Assembly (NCBI RefSeq): GCF_017347085.1
Contig: NZ_JADPSA010000013.1
Span: 1-64,000, forward strand
Reading direction: 5' to 3'
Length of the DNA stretch: 64,000 bases
Source: Nesterenkonia sp. E16_10
GTDB taxonomy: Bacteria; Actinomycetota; Actinomycetes; Actinomycetales; Micrococcaceae
Positions 27,134 to 35,597 of this stretch are shown here, in pieces. Below the pieces are notes generated by a model, which did not search any database, had not been told where the DNA came from, and saw only the letters and a program-made list of their open reading frames with translations. Every line of letters starts with the position of its first letter. Within the stretch, counting starts at the first letter, position 1. Made by a program: the position numbers and the translations under genes.

Positions 27134-28411
27134 TCAGGCCTCGGTCTCTGAGCGTCGAGCCAGTCGGGCCCAGTCCTCGTCAAGAGTCCGCAGCGTTGCT
27201 TCCAGACTCTGACCGGTGACTATTCCCTGGGCGTAGTTCTCGAACGGGATGGTGCGCGGGATGGCCTGGGACACTCCCTGGTAGAAGGCGGCGCGGTCCA
27301 CGAAGCCCTGCAGGTCCTGCAGCCGGGCATCCTGCACCGCGGGGGCATCCTCGCGGACCCCGAAGGCGAGGTTGTCCTGGTTATATGCGTCGGCGATCTC
27401 GGGGGTGATCAGGTAGCGCAGCAGCTCCCGCGCAGGTTCCTGGGCGTTGGAGGCCTCGGGCACCCAGAGGGCGAGGTCGAGGTTGACCCGGACCTTCAGG
27501 TCCTCGGGGTCCTCGGTCATCGGCAGCGGGAAGATCCCGATCTGCGCATCGGGGTTGATCGTGGCGATCTCGCCCAGCGCCCAGGGGCCTTGGAGGTACA
27601 TCGCGGCCTCGCCGCGGGCGAAGGCGACGTTGCCGTCTCCGTAGCCTCGGCTCGCGGCCCCGGCTTGGGAGAACGCCGCGATCTCGAGCATCTTCTCCAG
27701 AGGCTCGCGCAGGGTGCGGGAGAACGAGACCGGCGCTTCGGGGCCGGCGTCGGGACCCTGGGCGCGCAGCTGCTCGAAGAACTCGGCGACGTCGAGCCTG
27801 CCTCCCACGCTGTAGTCGACCAGGCCCTGCGCCACGGTCCAGGGGTCGGCGTAGGTGGAGTAGACCGGGGTCACCCCGGCCTCCTCGAGGGCGCCGCAGA
27901 CCTCGAGGAACTCCGAATAGGTGGTGGGGACCTGCAGGTCGTGCTCGGCGAAGATCTCTTCGTTGTAGAGCACCGCAGCGGCCATCATCGAGTACGGGAT
28001 CACGCTGGTGCGCCCGGGATAGGTCGGGTACTGATCGATCAGGTCCTGGATGCTCGGAGCGATCCGAGCCTCTCCGGCGAGATCAGCAAGGTCGGAGAAG
28101 GCGCCTTGTTCCTGGAAGCGGACGATCTCGTAGTTGTAGTTCAGACAGCCCAGGTCTGGCGGGTTGCCGCGGGCGAACCCCGCAGAAAGCCCTGACGAGG
28201 TGTCATGGACCGCCCGCACGCCCGAGGCCTGCTGGTTGAAGTCCTGCACCAGACCTCCGAAATACGGGATCGCTTCAGGCTTCGACTGATGGAACGAGAC
28301 CTCTTGGGCGCCGCGGCCGGTGGCGCAGCCGCTGAGTCCAGCGGCGAGAGCCACCCCGGCCAGGCCGCCGAGGAAGGCCCGCCGCGAGGGTGTGGGTGCA
28401 ACGTGGCTCAC
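27134..28411 (-). CDS. Extracellular sugar-binding lipoprotein of the ABC importer
   Basis: Captures the sugar outside the membrane. The 425-residue protein has a twin-arginine-like leader (PSRRAFLGGLAG) ending in the lipobox LSGC (Cys about residue 29), then a class I solute-binding fold (FHQSKPEAIPYFGGLVQDFNQ, VIPYSMMAAAVLYNEEIF, GEAAMYLQGPWALGEI). The latter motifs are standard for CUT1 binding proteins. Start GTG at 28411 is preceded by AGAAGGGGG. It heads the operon with two permeases and a GH13 glucosidase, and is divergent from the ROK regulator. Confidence 0.93.
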   Translation of the reverse strand: MSHVAPTPSRRAFLGGLAGVALAAGLSGCATGRGAQEVSFHQSKPEAIPYFGGLVQDFNQQASGVRAVHDTSSGLSAGFARGNPPDLGCLNYNYEIVRFQEQGAFSDLADLAGEARIAPSIQDLIDQYPTYPGRTSVIPYSMMAAAVLYNEEIFAEHDLQVPTTYSEFLEVCGALEEAGVTPVYSTYADPWTVAQGLVDYSVGGRLDVAEFFEQLRAQGPDAGPEAPVSFSRTLREPLEKMLEIAAFSQAGAASRGYGDGNVAFARGEAAMYLQGPWALGEIATINPDAQIGIFPLPMTEDPEDLKVRVNLDLALWVPEASNAQEPARELLRYLITPEIADAYNQDNLAFGVREDAPAVQDARLQDLQGFVDRAAFYQGVSQAIPRTIPFENYAQGIVTGQSLEATLRTLDEDWARLARRSETEA

Positions 28412-28456
28412 CGGATCCCCCTTCTGTGAGCTGGAACACTAAAACTTCATGTCCGG

Positions 28457-28489
28457 ATTAAATATAGAGTCTTAATATAAGCAATGCAA
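28457..28489 (-). promoter_or_regulatory. Promoter and operator candidate for the alpha-glucoside operon
   Basis: Minus strand: TTGCAT (28489-28484), 17-base spacer, TATATT (28466-28461), a near-ideal housekeeping promoter in an AT-rich island. An inverted repeat ATTAA (28457-28461)-N10-TTAAT (28472-28476) overlaps the -10 and could be the ROK regulator's operator. The rest of 28412-28540 shows nothing else. Confidence 0.6.
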
Positions 28490-28540
28490 TAATGACTGGA
28501 GATTTTCTTCGCGGCATCTCAGATCGGAAGCAGGCCACCC

Positions 28541-29773
28541 ATGAGTCAGACGCCTTCCCCTGGCCCGGCCGGCTCCTCCCAGCTGATCCGACAGCTCAAC
28601 GCGCAGCGCGTGCTGCACTGCATGTGGGGCCGCGAGCCCAGCACCGCCACGGAGCTGATGCACGCCACCGGACTCACCCGCGCCACGATCCTGACCCTGT
28701 GCCGGGATCTCACCGAACAGGGCTGGCTGCAGGTCTCGGAGAACTCCCGGCAGGCCGGCCAATACACCAAGGGCCGTCCCGCGCTGCGGTATGCCTTCCG
28801 CGAGGACGCCTGCCACGTGATCGGTGTGGACGCCGGCCTGCACCAGGTCACCGCGGCCGTGGCGAATCTGCGCGGCGTCGAGATCGGCTGCGCCACCCGG
28901 CCCTCGAATCCGCAGGGATCCGATGCCCCGCTGCAGCCGGCCCCCGAACGACGGCGCACGATCCTGGACACGATCGACGCCGCCCTGGCGCAGGCCGGGC
29001 TCACGCACGCCGATGTCGCATGCCTGGTCATCGCGGTGCCGGCGCCGGTGGACTGTTCGGGACACTCCCCCAAGGGACTCAACGAGTTCTGGAGCCTGAT
29101 GAACCCCGAGCTGATCACCCTGGGAGCCGAGCACGGCTGGGACTGCGCGGTGGACAACGACGCCAATCTCGCCGCGCTCGCGGAGTTGGACCTGGCATCC
29201 GGTGCCGCGGAGGACTCCTTCGCCGTGATCCTCTCCGGGGAGCGCCTGGGCGCCGGGATCGTGATGGATGGCTCCCTGCTGCACCAGTCCCGCGGCGGGA
29301 TCGGCGAGCTCGGCATGTTGGACCTGGTCCAGGGCGTCGAGTCATCCAACGGCCTGGGCTGGTGGGCGCGGCACCTCGCCCGGGAGGCCCTGAAACAGGC
29401 TCCGGGGCATTCCGGCCCGCTCGGTGCAGCGACCCCTGAGGAGGTCACCAGTGAACACGTCTTTGCGGCGGCCGAACAGGGAGATCGACTGGCCCTTGAG
29501 ATCATGGACCAGCTCGCGGACCGGCTGGCGCGGATCTGCGTGGTGCTCGCCGGCCTGCTGGACCTGGATCGCATCCTGGTCTCCGGGGCGATCGCTCCGG
29601 CACTGACCGATGTCGCCGCCCGCGCCAAGCATAAGCTCACCCAGTACCTCTATGCTCCGTGGCTGCGGATCGAGGCCTCAGCGCTCGGGGCCGACGCCGT
29701 CAGGCGTGGAGCGATCCGCCTGGCGGTGGATCGGATCAAGGACCAGGCGCTGCCCGGCGGCCCCGCGGCCTGA
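28541..29773 (+). CDS. ROK-family transcriptional regulator
   Basis: Probable sugar-responsive repressor of the divergent importer operon. The 410-residue protein has an N-terminal winged helix (STATELMHATGLTRATILTLCRDLTEQGWL, about 35-70) and a ROK sugar-binding/actin-like domain (VIGVDAGLHQVTAAV, DNDANLAALAE, GERLGAGIV). The usual ROK zinc motif CxCGxxGC after GEIGH is absent: the sequence runs GGIGELGMLDLVQGVESSNGLG with no cysteines. So it is a repressor-type ROK protein of unusual ligand pocket rather than a sugar kinase. Transcribed away from the operon it likely controls. Confidence 0.88.
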   Translation: MSQTPSPGPAGSSQLIRQLNAQRVLHCMWGREPSTATELMHATGLTRATILTLCRDLTEQGWLQVSENSRQAGQYTKGRPALRYAFREDACHVIGVDAGLHQVTAAVANLRGVEIGCATRPSNPQGSDAPLQPAPERRRTILDTIDAALAQAGLTHADVACLVIAVPAPVDCSGHSPKGLNEFWSLMNPELITLGAEHGWDCAVDNDANLAALAELDLASGAAEDSFAVILSGERLGAGIVMDGSLLHQSRGGIGELGMLDLVQGVESSNGLGWWARHLAREALKQAPGHSGPLGAATPEEVTSEHVFAAAEQGDRLALEIMDQLADRLARICVVLAGLLDLDRILVSGAIAPALTDVAARAKHKLTQYLYAPWLRIEASALGADAVRRGAIRLAVDRIKDQALPGGPAA

Positions 29774-29807
29774 GCCCTGCGGCTCTGCGGGTGAGGCGAA
29801 TCCCGGC

Positions 29808-29813
29808 TAGATT
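29808..29813 (+). promoter_or_regulatory. -10 element of the CDP-alcohol phosphatidyltransferase operon
   Basis: TAGATT ends 7 bases before the ATG at 29821 with no ribosome site, so the four-gene operon probably begins with a leaderless mRNA. Confidence 0.55.
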
Positions 29814-29820
29814 ATCTGCC

Positions 29821-30651
29821 ATGGACACGACAGGGCGCGACCCCGATCAGCACCGGGACGCGACCCCCGAGCAGGGCCCTTCGGCGGCCGAAGCACCAGA
29901 GGGTGGAGCTCCCCCCGGCGCGCGGGTGGGCGGAACCAGCCGCGGCCGGACAGCCCGGGACGCCGTCGTCCTGATCCTGGCCCCCGGGCTCGCGGCCCTG
30001 GTCCTGGCGCTCACTCTGGCTCCCGATGCGGGAAGCGGCCTGCTCATGGTCACTGCCGCACTCATCGCCCCGATCGTGGCCGCCGTCTCGCTGCTGCGTC
30101 GCCGTCCCCGTGCGGTGACCATTGCTGACCGAGTGACCCTGTTCCGCGTGGGACTGATCGGGGTGCTTGCAAGCGCCGCGGTGCTGATCCTCGTCGAGGC
30201 GATCCCCGCGCGCAGCTGGGCCCTGGCGATCCTCGCCGGGGTCGCGCTGCTGCTCGACGCCGTGGATGGCTGGGTGGCCCGGCGCACGCATAGTTCCACC
30301 CCCTCGGGCGCCCGGCTGGACATGGAGGCCGATGCCGCTGCGCTGCTCGTGGTCTCACTCATCGCCGCGACCACCGTGGGCTGGTGGGCGGTGGGGATCG
30401 GCGCGATGCGCTACCTCTTCGTGGCCGCCGCCCGAATCCGCCCGGCGCTGCGCGGAGAGCTGCGCTACAGCCTGTTCCGACGCACGGTGGCCGCGATCCA
30501 GGCCTCGGTGCTGTGGGTCGCGCTGCTGCCGATCACCCCCGTCGCGTTCGCCGTGGCCGTCACCGGGGTCGCGCTGACCCTGCTGGTCATCTCCTTCACC
30601 CGTGATGCGATCGCGCTGGAACGTTCGGCACAGACCGAGACGCGGCGCTGA
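29821..30651 (+). CDS. CDP-alcohol phosphatidyltransferase family membrane enzyme
   Basis: Integral membrane enzyme that transfers a phosphatidyl or similar phospho-group from a CDP-alcohol to an acceptor alcohol. The 276-residue protein has a 45-residue hydrophilic N-terminus and about six membrane segments. The signature D-G-x2-A-R-x8-G-x3-D-x3-D is complete (DGWVARRT to LDMEAD, about residues 151-173), so it should be active. The stop shares a base with the next gene (TGATG). The acceptor is unknown. The neighbours (glycosyltransferase, methyltransferase, flippase-like protein) suggest it supplies the lipid part of a glycolipid. Confidence 0.88.
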   Translation: MDTTGRDPDQHRDATPEQGPSAAEAPEGGAPPGARVGGTSRGRTARDAVVLILAPGLAALVLALTLAPDAGSGLLMVTAALIAPIVAAVSLLRRRPRAVTIADRVTLFRVGLIGVLASAAVLILVEAIPARSWALAILAGVALLLDAVDGWVARRTHSSTPSGARLDMEADAAALLVVSLIAATTVGWWAVGIGAMRYLFVAAARIRPALRGELRYSLFRRTVAAIQASVLWVALLPITPVAFAVAVTGVALTLLVISFTRDAIALERSAQTETRR

Positions 30652-31739
30652 TGGCGCAGCTCGCCTTCATCGTGCCCGCCGATCTGCCCGGACCCAGCGG
30701 CGGGCTGACCTATAACCACCGGGTGCTCGCGCAGTGGCGGGCCATGGGTCTCGAGGTCGAGGAGATCCCGGTCCCGGGCGCCTGGCCGAACCCCTCCCCC
30801 GCGGATCGCCAGGTGCTCATCCAGCACCTGGCCCAGCACCGGCGGGTGCTGCTCGACGGGATCATCGGTTCCGCCGCCCCTCAGGAGCTCCGCACCGCCG
30901 CCGCCTCGGAGGCGCAGATCTCGGTGCTGGTCCACCTGCCGCTGCCCGCAGAGTCGGGGCTGAGCCCCGAGGAGGCGCAGCGACTCACGCTCAGCGAGCG
31001 TGCCGCGCTGGGCGCCGCACACTCCATCGTGTGCACCAGCGCCTGGGCGCGCGAGGACCTTCGGGCGCGCTACGGACACGACCGGGTCGCGGTCGCGGAG
31101 CCCGGCGTGGACCGTGCTGCGCTGGCCCCCGGCAGCTCCGCTCCACGGCTGCTCTTCCTCGGCGCGGTGACGCCCCGGAAGAATCCCCTGGGCCTGCTGG
31201 GTGCCCTCGCGCAGCTCTCGGAGCCGATGGGGCATCTCGAGCCGACAAAGTCTCCCGAGCCGCAGTGGAGCGCGGTGATCGCCGGACCCGAGGGTCAGGA
31301 CCCCGCCTATGCCGCGCAGGTCCGATCCGCCGCGGCCGAGCAGCCCCATGGGCGCGTCTCGGTGATCGGGGCCGTCGACGGAGCACAGCTGGAGACCCTG
31401 TGGGCGGAGACGGATCTCCTGGTGCTGCCCTCCCTGGCCGAGACCTACGGGATGGTGGTCACCGAGGCGCTGGCCCATGGGATACCCGCGCTGGTCGGCG
31501 CCGGCACCGGAGCCCAGGACGCGCTGCGGGGCGACCCGGCCGGATCCCGCGCCGAACTGCCCACGCCCGGGGCGGCACTGGATCCGCAGGACCTCCGCGC
31601 CTGGTCGACGCTGCTGCGAGACTGGCTCAGCGATGCGTCGCTGCGGCAGCAATGGCGCGACGCCGCGCAAGCCCACCGGGCTAGACTTCGGACATGGTCA
31701 CACGCAGCGCAGGATCTCAGGACAGCGATCGAATGGTGA
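30651..31739 (+). CDS. Glycosyltransferase family 4 protein
   Basis: Retaining GT-B transferase expected to add a sugar from a nucleotide-sugar donor. The 362-residue protein has an N-terminal acceptor domain starting FIVPADLPGPSGGLTYNHRVL, the linker strand RLLFLGAVTPRKNP, and the donor-site E-x7-E motif SLAETYGMVVTEALAHG (about residue 270). It has no membrane segment, so it works on the cytoplasmic face. Translationally coupled on both sides within a four-gene operon. Confidence 0.9.
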   Translation: MAQLAFIVPADLPGPSGGLTYNHRVLAQWRAMGLEVEEIPVPGAWPNPSPADRQVLIQHLAQHRRVLLDGIIGSAAPQELRTAAASEAQISVLVHLPLPAESGLSPEEAQRLTLSERAALGAAHSIVCTSAWAREDLRARYGHDRVAVAEPGVDRAALAPGSSAPRLLFLGAVTPRKNPLGLLGALAQLSEPMGHLEPTKSPEPQWSAVIAGPEGQDPAYAAQVRSAAAEQPHGRVSVIGAVDGAQLETLWAETDLLVLPSLAETYGMVVTEALAHGIPALVGAGTGAQDALRGDPAGSRAELPTPGAALDPQDLRAWSTLLRDWLSDASLRQQWRDAAQAHRARLRTWSHAAQDLRTAIEW

Positions 31740-32572
31740 CCCGACCGGTCCCCGCCGACTGGCTGGGTCAGCGCCGTCGCGCCGATCATCAGGCCCGCGA
31801 GAAGGCGACCCCGCTGATCGAGACCCTGCTCACCCGACTCCACGAGCTGCTTCCGGCCAGCGCGGAGAAGACCGACGCGGTGCACGTCATCGACGTCGGA
31901 GCCGGCACCGGCTCCAACCAGGCCTGGCTGGCCCCGCGCCTGTCGGTGGCGCAGCGCTGGACGCTGCTGGACCATGACGCGGATCTGCTCGAGGTCGCCG
32001 CGGAGGACCCCTCAGCCGCCGGTCCAGGCGAGACCACTCGGGTGCTGGGCACCATCGAGGATCTCCCGAGCCTGACCCACGGCGCGCAGATCCAGCTGGT
32101 GACCTGCTCGGCGCTGCTGGACCTGCTCAGCCCCCGCGAGGCCGAGGTGCTCGCCGACGCGATCGCCGGGCCTGACGCCGGTCATGTCACGGCGCTGCTC
32201 AGCCTCACGGTGACCGGGCAGGTTCAGATCATGCCGGAACACCCCGGCGACGCCGTGATCACCGAGGCCTTCGACGCCCACCAGCGCCGCGACGGCCTGC
32301 TCGGGCCCGACGCCGCGCACGCCGTGGCGCAGCTGCTGCGCGATCGTGGCGCCGAGGTGACGCTGAGCGCGACCGACTGGGCGCTGGACTCCACCGAAGC
32401 GGCACTGATCCAGCGGTATCTCCGGGACCGCGCGGCGGTGGCCGTGGAGCATGATCCCTCGCTGGCGGGCCTGGCACAGGAATGGATCTCCGCGCGCGAG
32501 GCTCAGCTCTCCGCGGGCGAGCTGCAGGTCCACGTGGGGCACCTCGACCTTCTGAGCCTGCCAGGCACCTGA
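31733..32572 (+). CDS. SAM-dependent methyltransferase
   Basis: Class I methyltransferase fold: motif I HVIDVGAGTGSNQAWL near residue 50, an acidic end of strand 2 (WTLLDHDADLLEVA), and strand 4 LVTCSALLDLLS. The substrate is not evident; the context suggests the glycolipid made by the preceding genes. I chose the ATG at 31733 (MVTRPVPADWL, 279 residues), which overlaps the glycosyltransferase by 7 bases and has AGGA upstream. An ATG at 31694 preceded by TAGACT is the alternative and would add 13 residues that look non-coding. Confidence 0.85.
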   Translation: MVTRPVPADWLGQRRRADHQAREKATPLIETLLTRLHELLPASAEKTDAVHVIDVGAGTGSNQAWLAPRLSVAQRWTLLDHDADLLEVAAEDPSAAGPGETTRVLGTIEDLPSLTHGAQIQLVTCSALLDLLSPREAEVLADAIAGPDAGHVTALLSLTVTGQVQIMPEHPGDAVITEAFDAHQRRDGLLGPDAAHAVAQLLRDRGAEVTLSATDWALDSTEAALIQRYLRDRAAVAVEHDPSLAGLAQEWISAREAQLSAGELQVHVGHLDLLSLPGT

Positions 32573-32585
32573 ACCCGGTGACCCG

Positions 32586-33557
32586 ATGAGCCTCGACCAG
32601 CGCAGCCAGACCACCCGCCGCGGACACACCGCGGTGTTCGCCGTCCTCCAGGTCGCGATCACGGTGGGGATCTTCAGCTTCCTCGTCGCGCAATGGGGCA
32701 TGAACCCGTTCATGGACGCATTCCGGCTGCTTCCGCTGTGGATCTTTCCCGCCGCGATGCTGCTCGGAGGCGTCGGTGTGCTCACCCAGGCACTGCGCTG
32801 GCGCGTGATCGCCCGGCATCATCAGATCAGCGTCGGCGTAGGCCCCGCGGTGGCCCGCTGCTGGCAGGCGGCGTTCCTCAACGGGGTGCTCCCCGGAGGT
32901 CTGGCCGGTGACGCGCTGCGCGCGGCCGATGACAGCAGCGACGCCGAGGTCCAGGCCGGTGGCAGCGCCTTGCGCCGGGCCTTCGCCGCCATGGCCGCGG
33001 AACGCCTGATGGGCACGGCGGTGGCGTTCATCGCCGCAGGCCTGGCCCTGCTGGCGCTCGCCCCACTCGTCGGGCTCGCCGCGCTGGGCGTCGCGACCGC
33101 AGCCGTCGTCGTGGCCTGGCGGTGGCTCAAGCCGCTCTCCCGCAGGGACCTCCTCCAGGTGGTCCTGCTCTCCGCCACCGGGTGGGCGGCCTTCGCCACG
33201 CTGTTCGCTCTTACGATCCTCGCCGTGACCCCCAGCATCCCGCTGGCCTGGGCGCCGGGGCTGGCCGCGGTCGCCATCGCCGGAATGTCCGTGCCGCTGG
33301 GATTCGGCGGCTGGGGACCTCGCGAGGCGGCAGCGGCCTGGGTGTTCTCACTCTCCGGAGTCGCCCCGCATCTGGGCGTGACCGCCTCGATCAGCTATGG
33401 CCTGCTCGCCCTGGCCTCCACGCTTCCCGGGGCGATCATCCTGGCGCTGCGGGTGCTGCCGCGACTGGAGCGCGCCCGAAGGGTCAGGCAGCAGCGCGAC
33501 GGCGGGGACCCTGGTACGGACCCCAGACGGCGCGACCCCATCGAACCTGCGTTCTGA
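32586..33557 (+). CDS. UPF0104/AglD-like flippase-type membrane protein
   Basis: Polytopic membrane protein of the lysylphosphatidylglycerol-synthase transmembrane (UPF0104, YbhN/AglD2) family, suspected to move lipid-linked molecules across the membrane. The 323-residue protein has about eight membrane segments and the family motifs FLNGVLPGGLAGDALRA (about 97-113) and PLGFGGWGPREAAAAW (about 237-252). The arginine-rich C-terminal tail is cytoplasmic. Fourth gene of the unit, 13 bases after the methyltransferase. Confidence 0.9.
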   Translation: MSLDQRSQTTRRGHTAVFAVLQVAITVGIFSFLVAQWGMNPFMDAFRLLPLWIFPAAMLLGGVGVLTQALRWRVIARHHQISVGVGPAVARCWQAAFLNGVLPGGLAGDALRAADDSSDAEVQAGGSALRRAFAAMAAERLMGTAVAFIAAGLALLALAPLVGLAALGVATAAVVVAWRWLKPLSRRDLLQVVLLSATGWAAFATLFALTILAVTPSIPLAWAPGLAAVAIAGMSVPLGFGGWGPREAAAAWVFSLSGVAPHLGVTASISYGLLALASTLPGAIILALRVLPRLERARRVRQQRDGGDPGTDPRRRDPIEPAF

Positions 33558-33625
33558 CAGATTCCTCACAGGAAGCGCCATTAGGATCTATCTTCGAACG
33601 CCGAACCTGGACGCTTGCCGGGTCG

Positions 33626-33641
33626 TAGAATAGGTGTTCTA
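33626..33641. promoter_or_regulatory. SOS-box-like palindrome in an otherwise empty intergenic region
   Basis: TAGAATAGGTGTTCTA resembles the actinobacterial LexA box (GAAC-N4-GTTC core) with one change, GAAT for GAAC. No clear gene follows: only a 38-codon frame from 33655 that runs through the hairpin. The region 33558-33758 contains nothing else recognised. Confidence 0.3.
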
Positions 33642-33665
33642 ATAGCCTTGCGCGATGGGAAGCGC

Positions 33666-33705
33666 GATGCGCGCAGAAGCCCTCCTCACTGCTTCTGCGC
33701 GCATC
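33666..33705. terminator. Strong hairpin, likely bidirectional terminator
   Basis: A perfect 15-bp stem, GATGCGCGCAGAAGC (33666-33680) and its complement (33691-33705), with a 10-base loop. It lies between the UPF0104 operon and the convergent Nudix gene, so it can terminate both. No T-tract. Confidence 0.7.
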
Positions 33706-33758
33706 TCCCCCCGGCGAGGACTATGCCGCTGCAGCAGGCCCGGCTCAGGGTTCGCCGT

Positions 33759-34259
33759 CTACGCCTCATGATCCCGCAGCAGCTGTTCCACGATCGGGCG
33801 ATCCGCCGGGATCCACGGGTAGTCCAGCAGCCGCGAGGTCACCGGCACCCAGTCCACCCGGTCGTGGTCCTGGAGCGGGAACGGCTCGCCTGCGAGGACC
33901 TCTCCGCGGAAGAGCCGCATCGCGGTCGTCTCCTTCAGCCACCAGCCGGCCTCGGCCACGTAGCTTCCATGACCGCGCCCGATCACCTCGGCCTGCAGGG
34001 CCACCTCGACGCCGAGCTCCTCCTTGAGCTCCCGGTGCAGGCCCTGGTGCAGCGTCTCCCCGGGCTCGAGCTTCCCGCCCGGAAACTCCCACATGCCAGC
34101 GACGGATTCCGGAGAGGTTCTGCGGGCGATGAAGAGCTCGACCTCGTGTCCGGGGCGCCGGCGCAACAGCGCGGCGGCGACCACGGTCTTGGTGAACTGC
34201 GCGGCGGCGGGGACCTGGCTGAGGTCTTGGTTGAACTCCGTGGCGGTCTGACTCTCCAT
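33759..34259 (-). CDS. Nudix hydrolase (MutT-like)
   Basis: Hydrolyses nucleoside diphosphate-linked compounds; MutT-type members clean 8-oxo-dGTP from the pool. The 166-residue protein has a complete Nudix box: GGKLEPGETLHQG then LHRELKEELGV (about residues 63-86), preceded by MWEFPGGKLE, which is typical of the (deoxy)nucleoside triphosphate pyrophosphohydrolases. Start ATG 34259 follows TAAGCT by 8 bases; that -10 includes the stop codon of the SRPBCC gene upstream. An in-frame TTG at 34268 is less likely. Confidence 0.9.
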   Translation of the reverse strand: MESQTATEFNQDLSQVPAAAQFTKTVVAAALLRRRPGHEVELFIARRTSPESVAGMWEFPGGKLEPGETLHQGLHRELKEELGVEVALQAEVIGRGHGSYVAEAGWWLKETTAMRLFRGEVLAGEPFPLQDHDRVDWVPVTSRLLDYPWIPADRPIVEQLLRDHEA

Positions 34260-34270
34260 GGAGCCCAAGC

Positions 34271-34792
34271 TTAGGCGGAGGTCTCCACCACGGTCTTCAG
34301 GCGCGCAATGGAGCGGGCCAGCATGGCGGAGCTGGTGGACTTCGCACGGGCCAGGCGCGACTCGTCGTGGAGCTGGGACCAGTCATAGGTGTGCGTGACC
34401 TCGGTGCCGCCGTCCTCGGTGGCCGCCAGGGACCAGCGCCACAGGTGACCGGCCGGCGGCTCTCCGATGGTGGAGGGCTTCCAGGCGATGAGCTGGCCCT
34501 CGGAGAACTCCACCACATGGTTCTCGCGCACCTTGCCGTTGGTGAGCTCCATCCGGAAGACGTCGCCGACGCCGTGCACCCGCTGACCGGCCTCGGCCTG
34601 GGCGAGGTTGTCGTTTCCGTCGAACTCGACCTGCAGGGCCGGGTCGGCGAGGAACTCGAAGACCACCACGGGCAGCGCCGCGATGACCCCGCGCGCGCAG
34701 ACCACCCGCCCGCAGAACTCAGGGTCATAGGAGAGATCCTCTGCGCCGTTCTCGCCGTACTGCGCCGCATGGGCAGGTGTCACAGGATCCAT
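34271..34792 (-). CDS. SRPBCC-fold protein
   Basis: A 173-residue START/Bet v 1-like protein, a helix-grip fold that binds hydrophobic ligands or lipids. Visible landmarks are VVVFEFLADPALQVEFDG (first helix), GDVFRMELTNGKVRENHVVEF, and the long C-terminal helix ending SIARLKTVVE. Ligand and role are unknown. The ATG at 34792 has GAGGA 7 bases upstream. It ends 11 bases before the Nudix gene. Confidence 0.8.
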   Translation of the reverse strand: MDPVTPAHAAQYGENGAEDLSYDPEFCGRVVCARGVIAALPVVVFEFLADPALQVEFDGNDNLAQAEAGQRVHGVGDVFRMELTNGKVRENHVVEFSEGQLIAWKPSTIGEPPAGHLWRWSLAATEDGGTEVTHTYDWSQLHDESRLARAKSTSSAMLARSIARLKTVVETSA

Positions 34793-34962
34793 GGTGGTGT
34801 CCTCGATTCGCCGTTGAAGTCTGGAATCCTCAGCTTACGCCGCCGCGGCTGGGCGGCGTCTACCGATGAATCCGACCCGATGCCCCTGAGTCGACGTGAG
34901 GGTGCTCACTTCCCGCGCTCCTGCGTGCAGGACCGCGTGGGAGCGGCTATAGGCTGACGCTC

Positions 34963-35595
34963 ATGTCCGGATCCCAGAACATTCCTCCCTGGCCAGAGGA
35001 CCGCACCATCCCGCATTCCCCGGCCGAGGATGTCTTCGGGGTGCTGATCGGGACCTTCCTCGCCTCGCTGGGCCTCTACGTGCTCCAGCAGTCCGAGGCC
35101 GTGACCGGAGGCACCGCCGGATTGGCGCTGCTGCTGACCTACGCCACGACGTTGAACTTCTCCTGGCTGTTCCTGCTGGTGAACGTCCCCTTCTTCGCAC
35201 TGGCCATCTGGAAGAAGGGGTGGAGCTTCACGCTGAAGACCGTTGCCGCGGTCGCGATCGTCTCCGGCTATGCGCTGCTGCATGAACCGATGCTGGGCCT
35301 GGCCGAGCTCAACCCGCTCTACGGGGTGCCGGCGGGCAACATCTTGATCGGCATGGGCCTGCTCGCGATCTTCCGCCATGGCGCGAGCCTGGGTGGGTTC
35401 AACATCGTGGCGATCATCGCGCAGGAGAGGATGGGGCTGCGCGCCGGGTATGTCCAGATGAGCCTGGACGTGGTGGTGATCCTGCTGGCGCTCACCGTGG
35501 TCTCCCCGCTCAACGTGCTCTACTCCGCGCTCGGCGCGGTGCTGCTGAACCTGGTGCTGGCGCTGAACCACCGCCCCGGACGCTACCGCGCCTGA
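34963..35595 (+). CDS. YitT-family membrane protein
   Basis: A 210-residue integral membrane protein with about five or six hydrophobic segments. It shows the repeated glycine-rich signature of the YitT family: SEAVTGGTAGLALLL and later GASLGGFNIVAIIAQ. Members are of unknown transport function. Start ATG 34963 lies 7 bases after TAGGCT (34950-34955), so the mRNA is probably leaderless. The region 34793-34962 holds only divergent promoter sequence. Confidence 0.88.
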   Translation: MSGSQNIPPWPEDRTIPHSPAEDVFGVLIGTFLASLGLYVLQQSEAVTGGTAGLALLLTYATTLNFSWLFLLVNVPFFALAIWKKGWSFTLKTVAAVAIVSGYALLHEPMLGLAELNPLYGVPAGNILIGMGLLAIFRHGASLGGFNIVAIIAQERMGLRAGYVQMSLDVVVILLALTVVSPLNVLYSALGAVLLNLVLALNHRPGRYRA

Positions 35596-35597
35596 GC

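Noticed and set aside
28472-28490. Second promoter for the ROK gene
   Set aside because: AT-rich sequence is present, but no well-spaced -35/-10 pair was found on the plus strand.
31694-31732. Longer methyltransferase start with TAGACT six bases upstream
   Set aside because: The hexamer lies inside an operon within the glycosyltransferase reading frame, and the added residues look non-coding; the start at 31733 has a better ribosome site.
33655-33771. 38-codon frame near the SOS-like box
   Set aside because: It runs through the terminator hairpin and into the end of the Nudix gene; no ribosome site and no similarity seen, so not called a gene.
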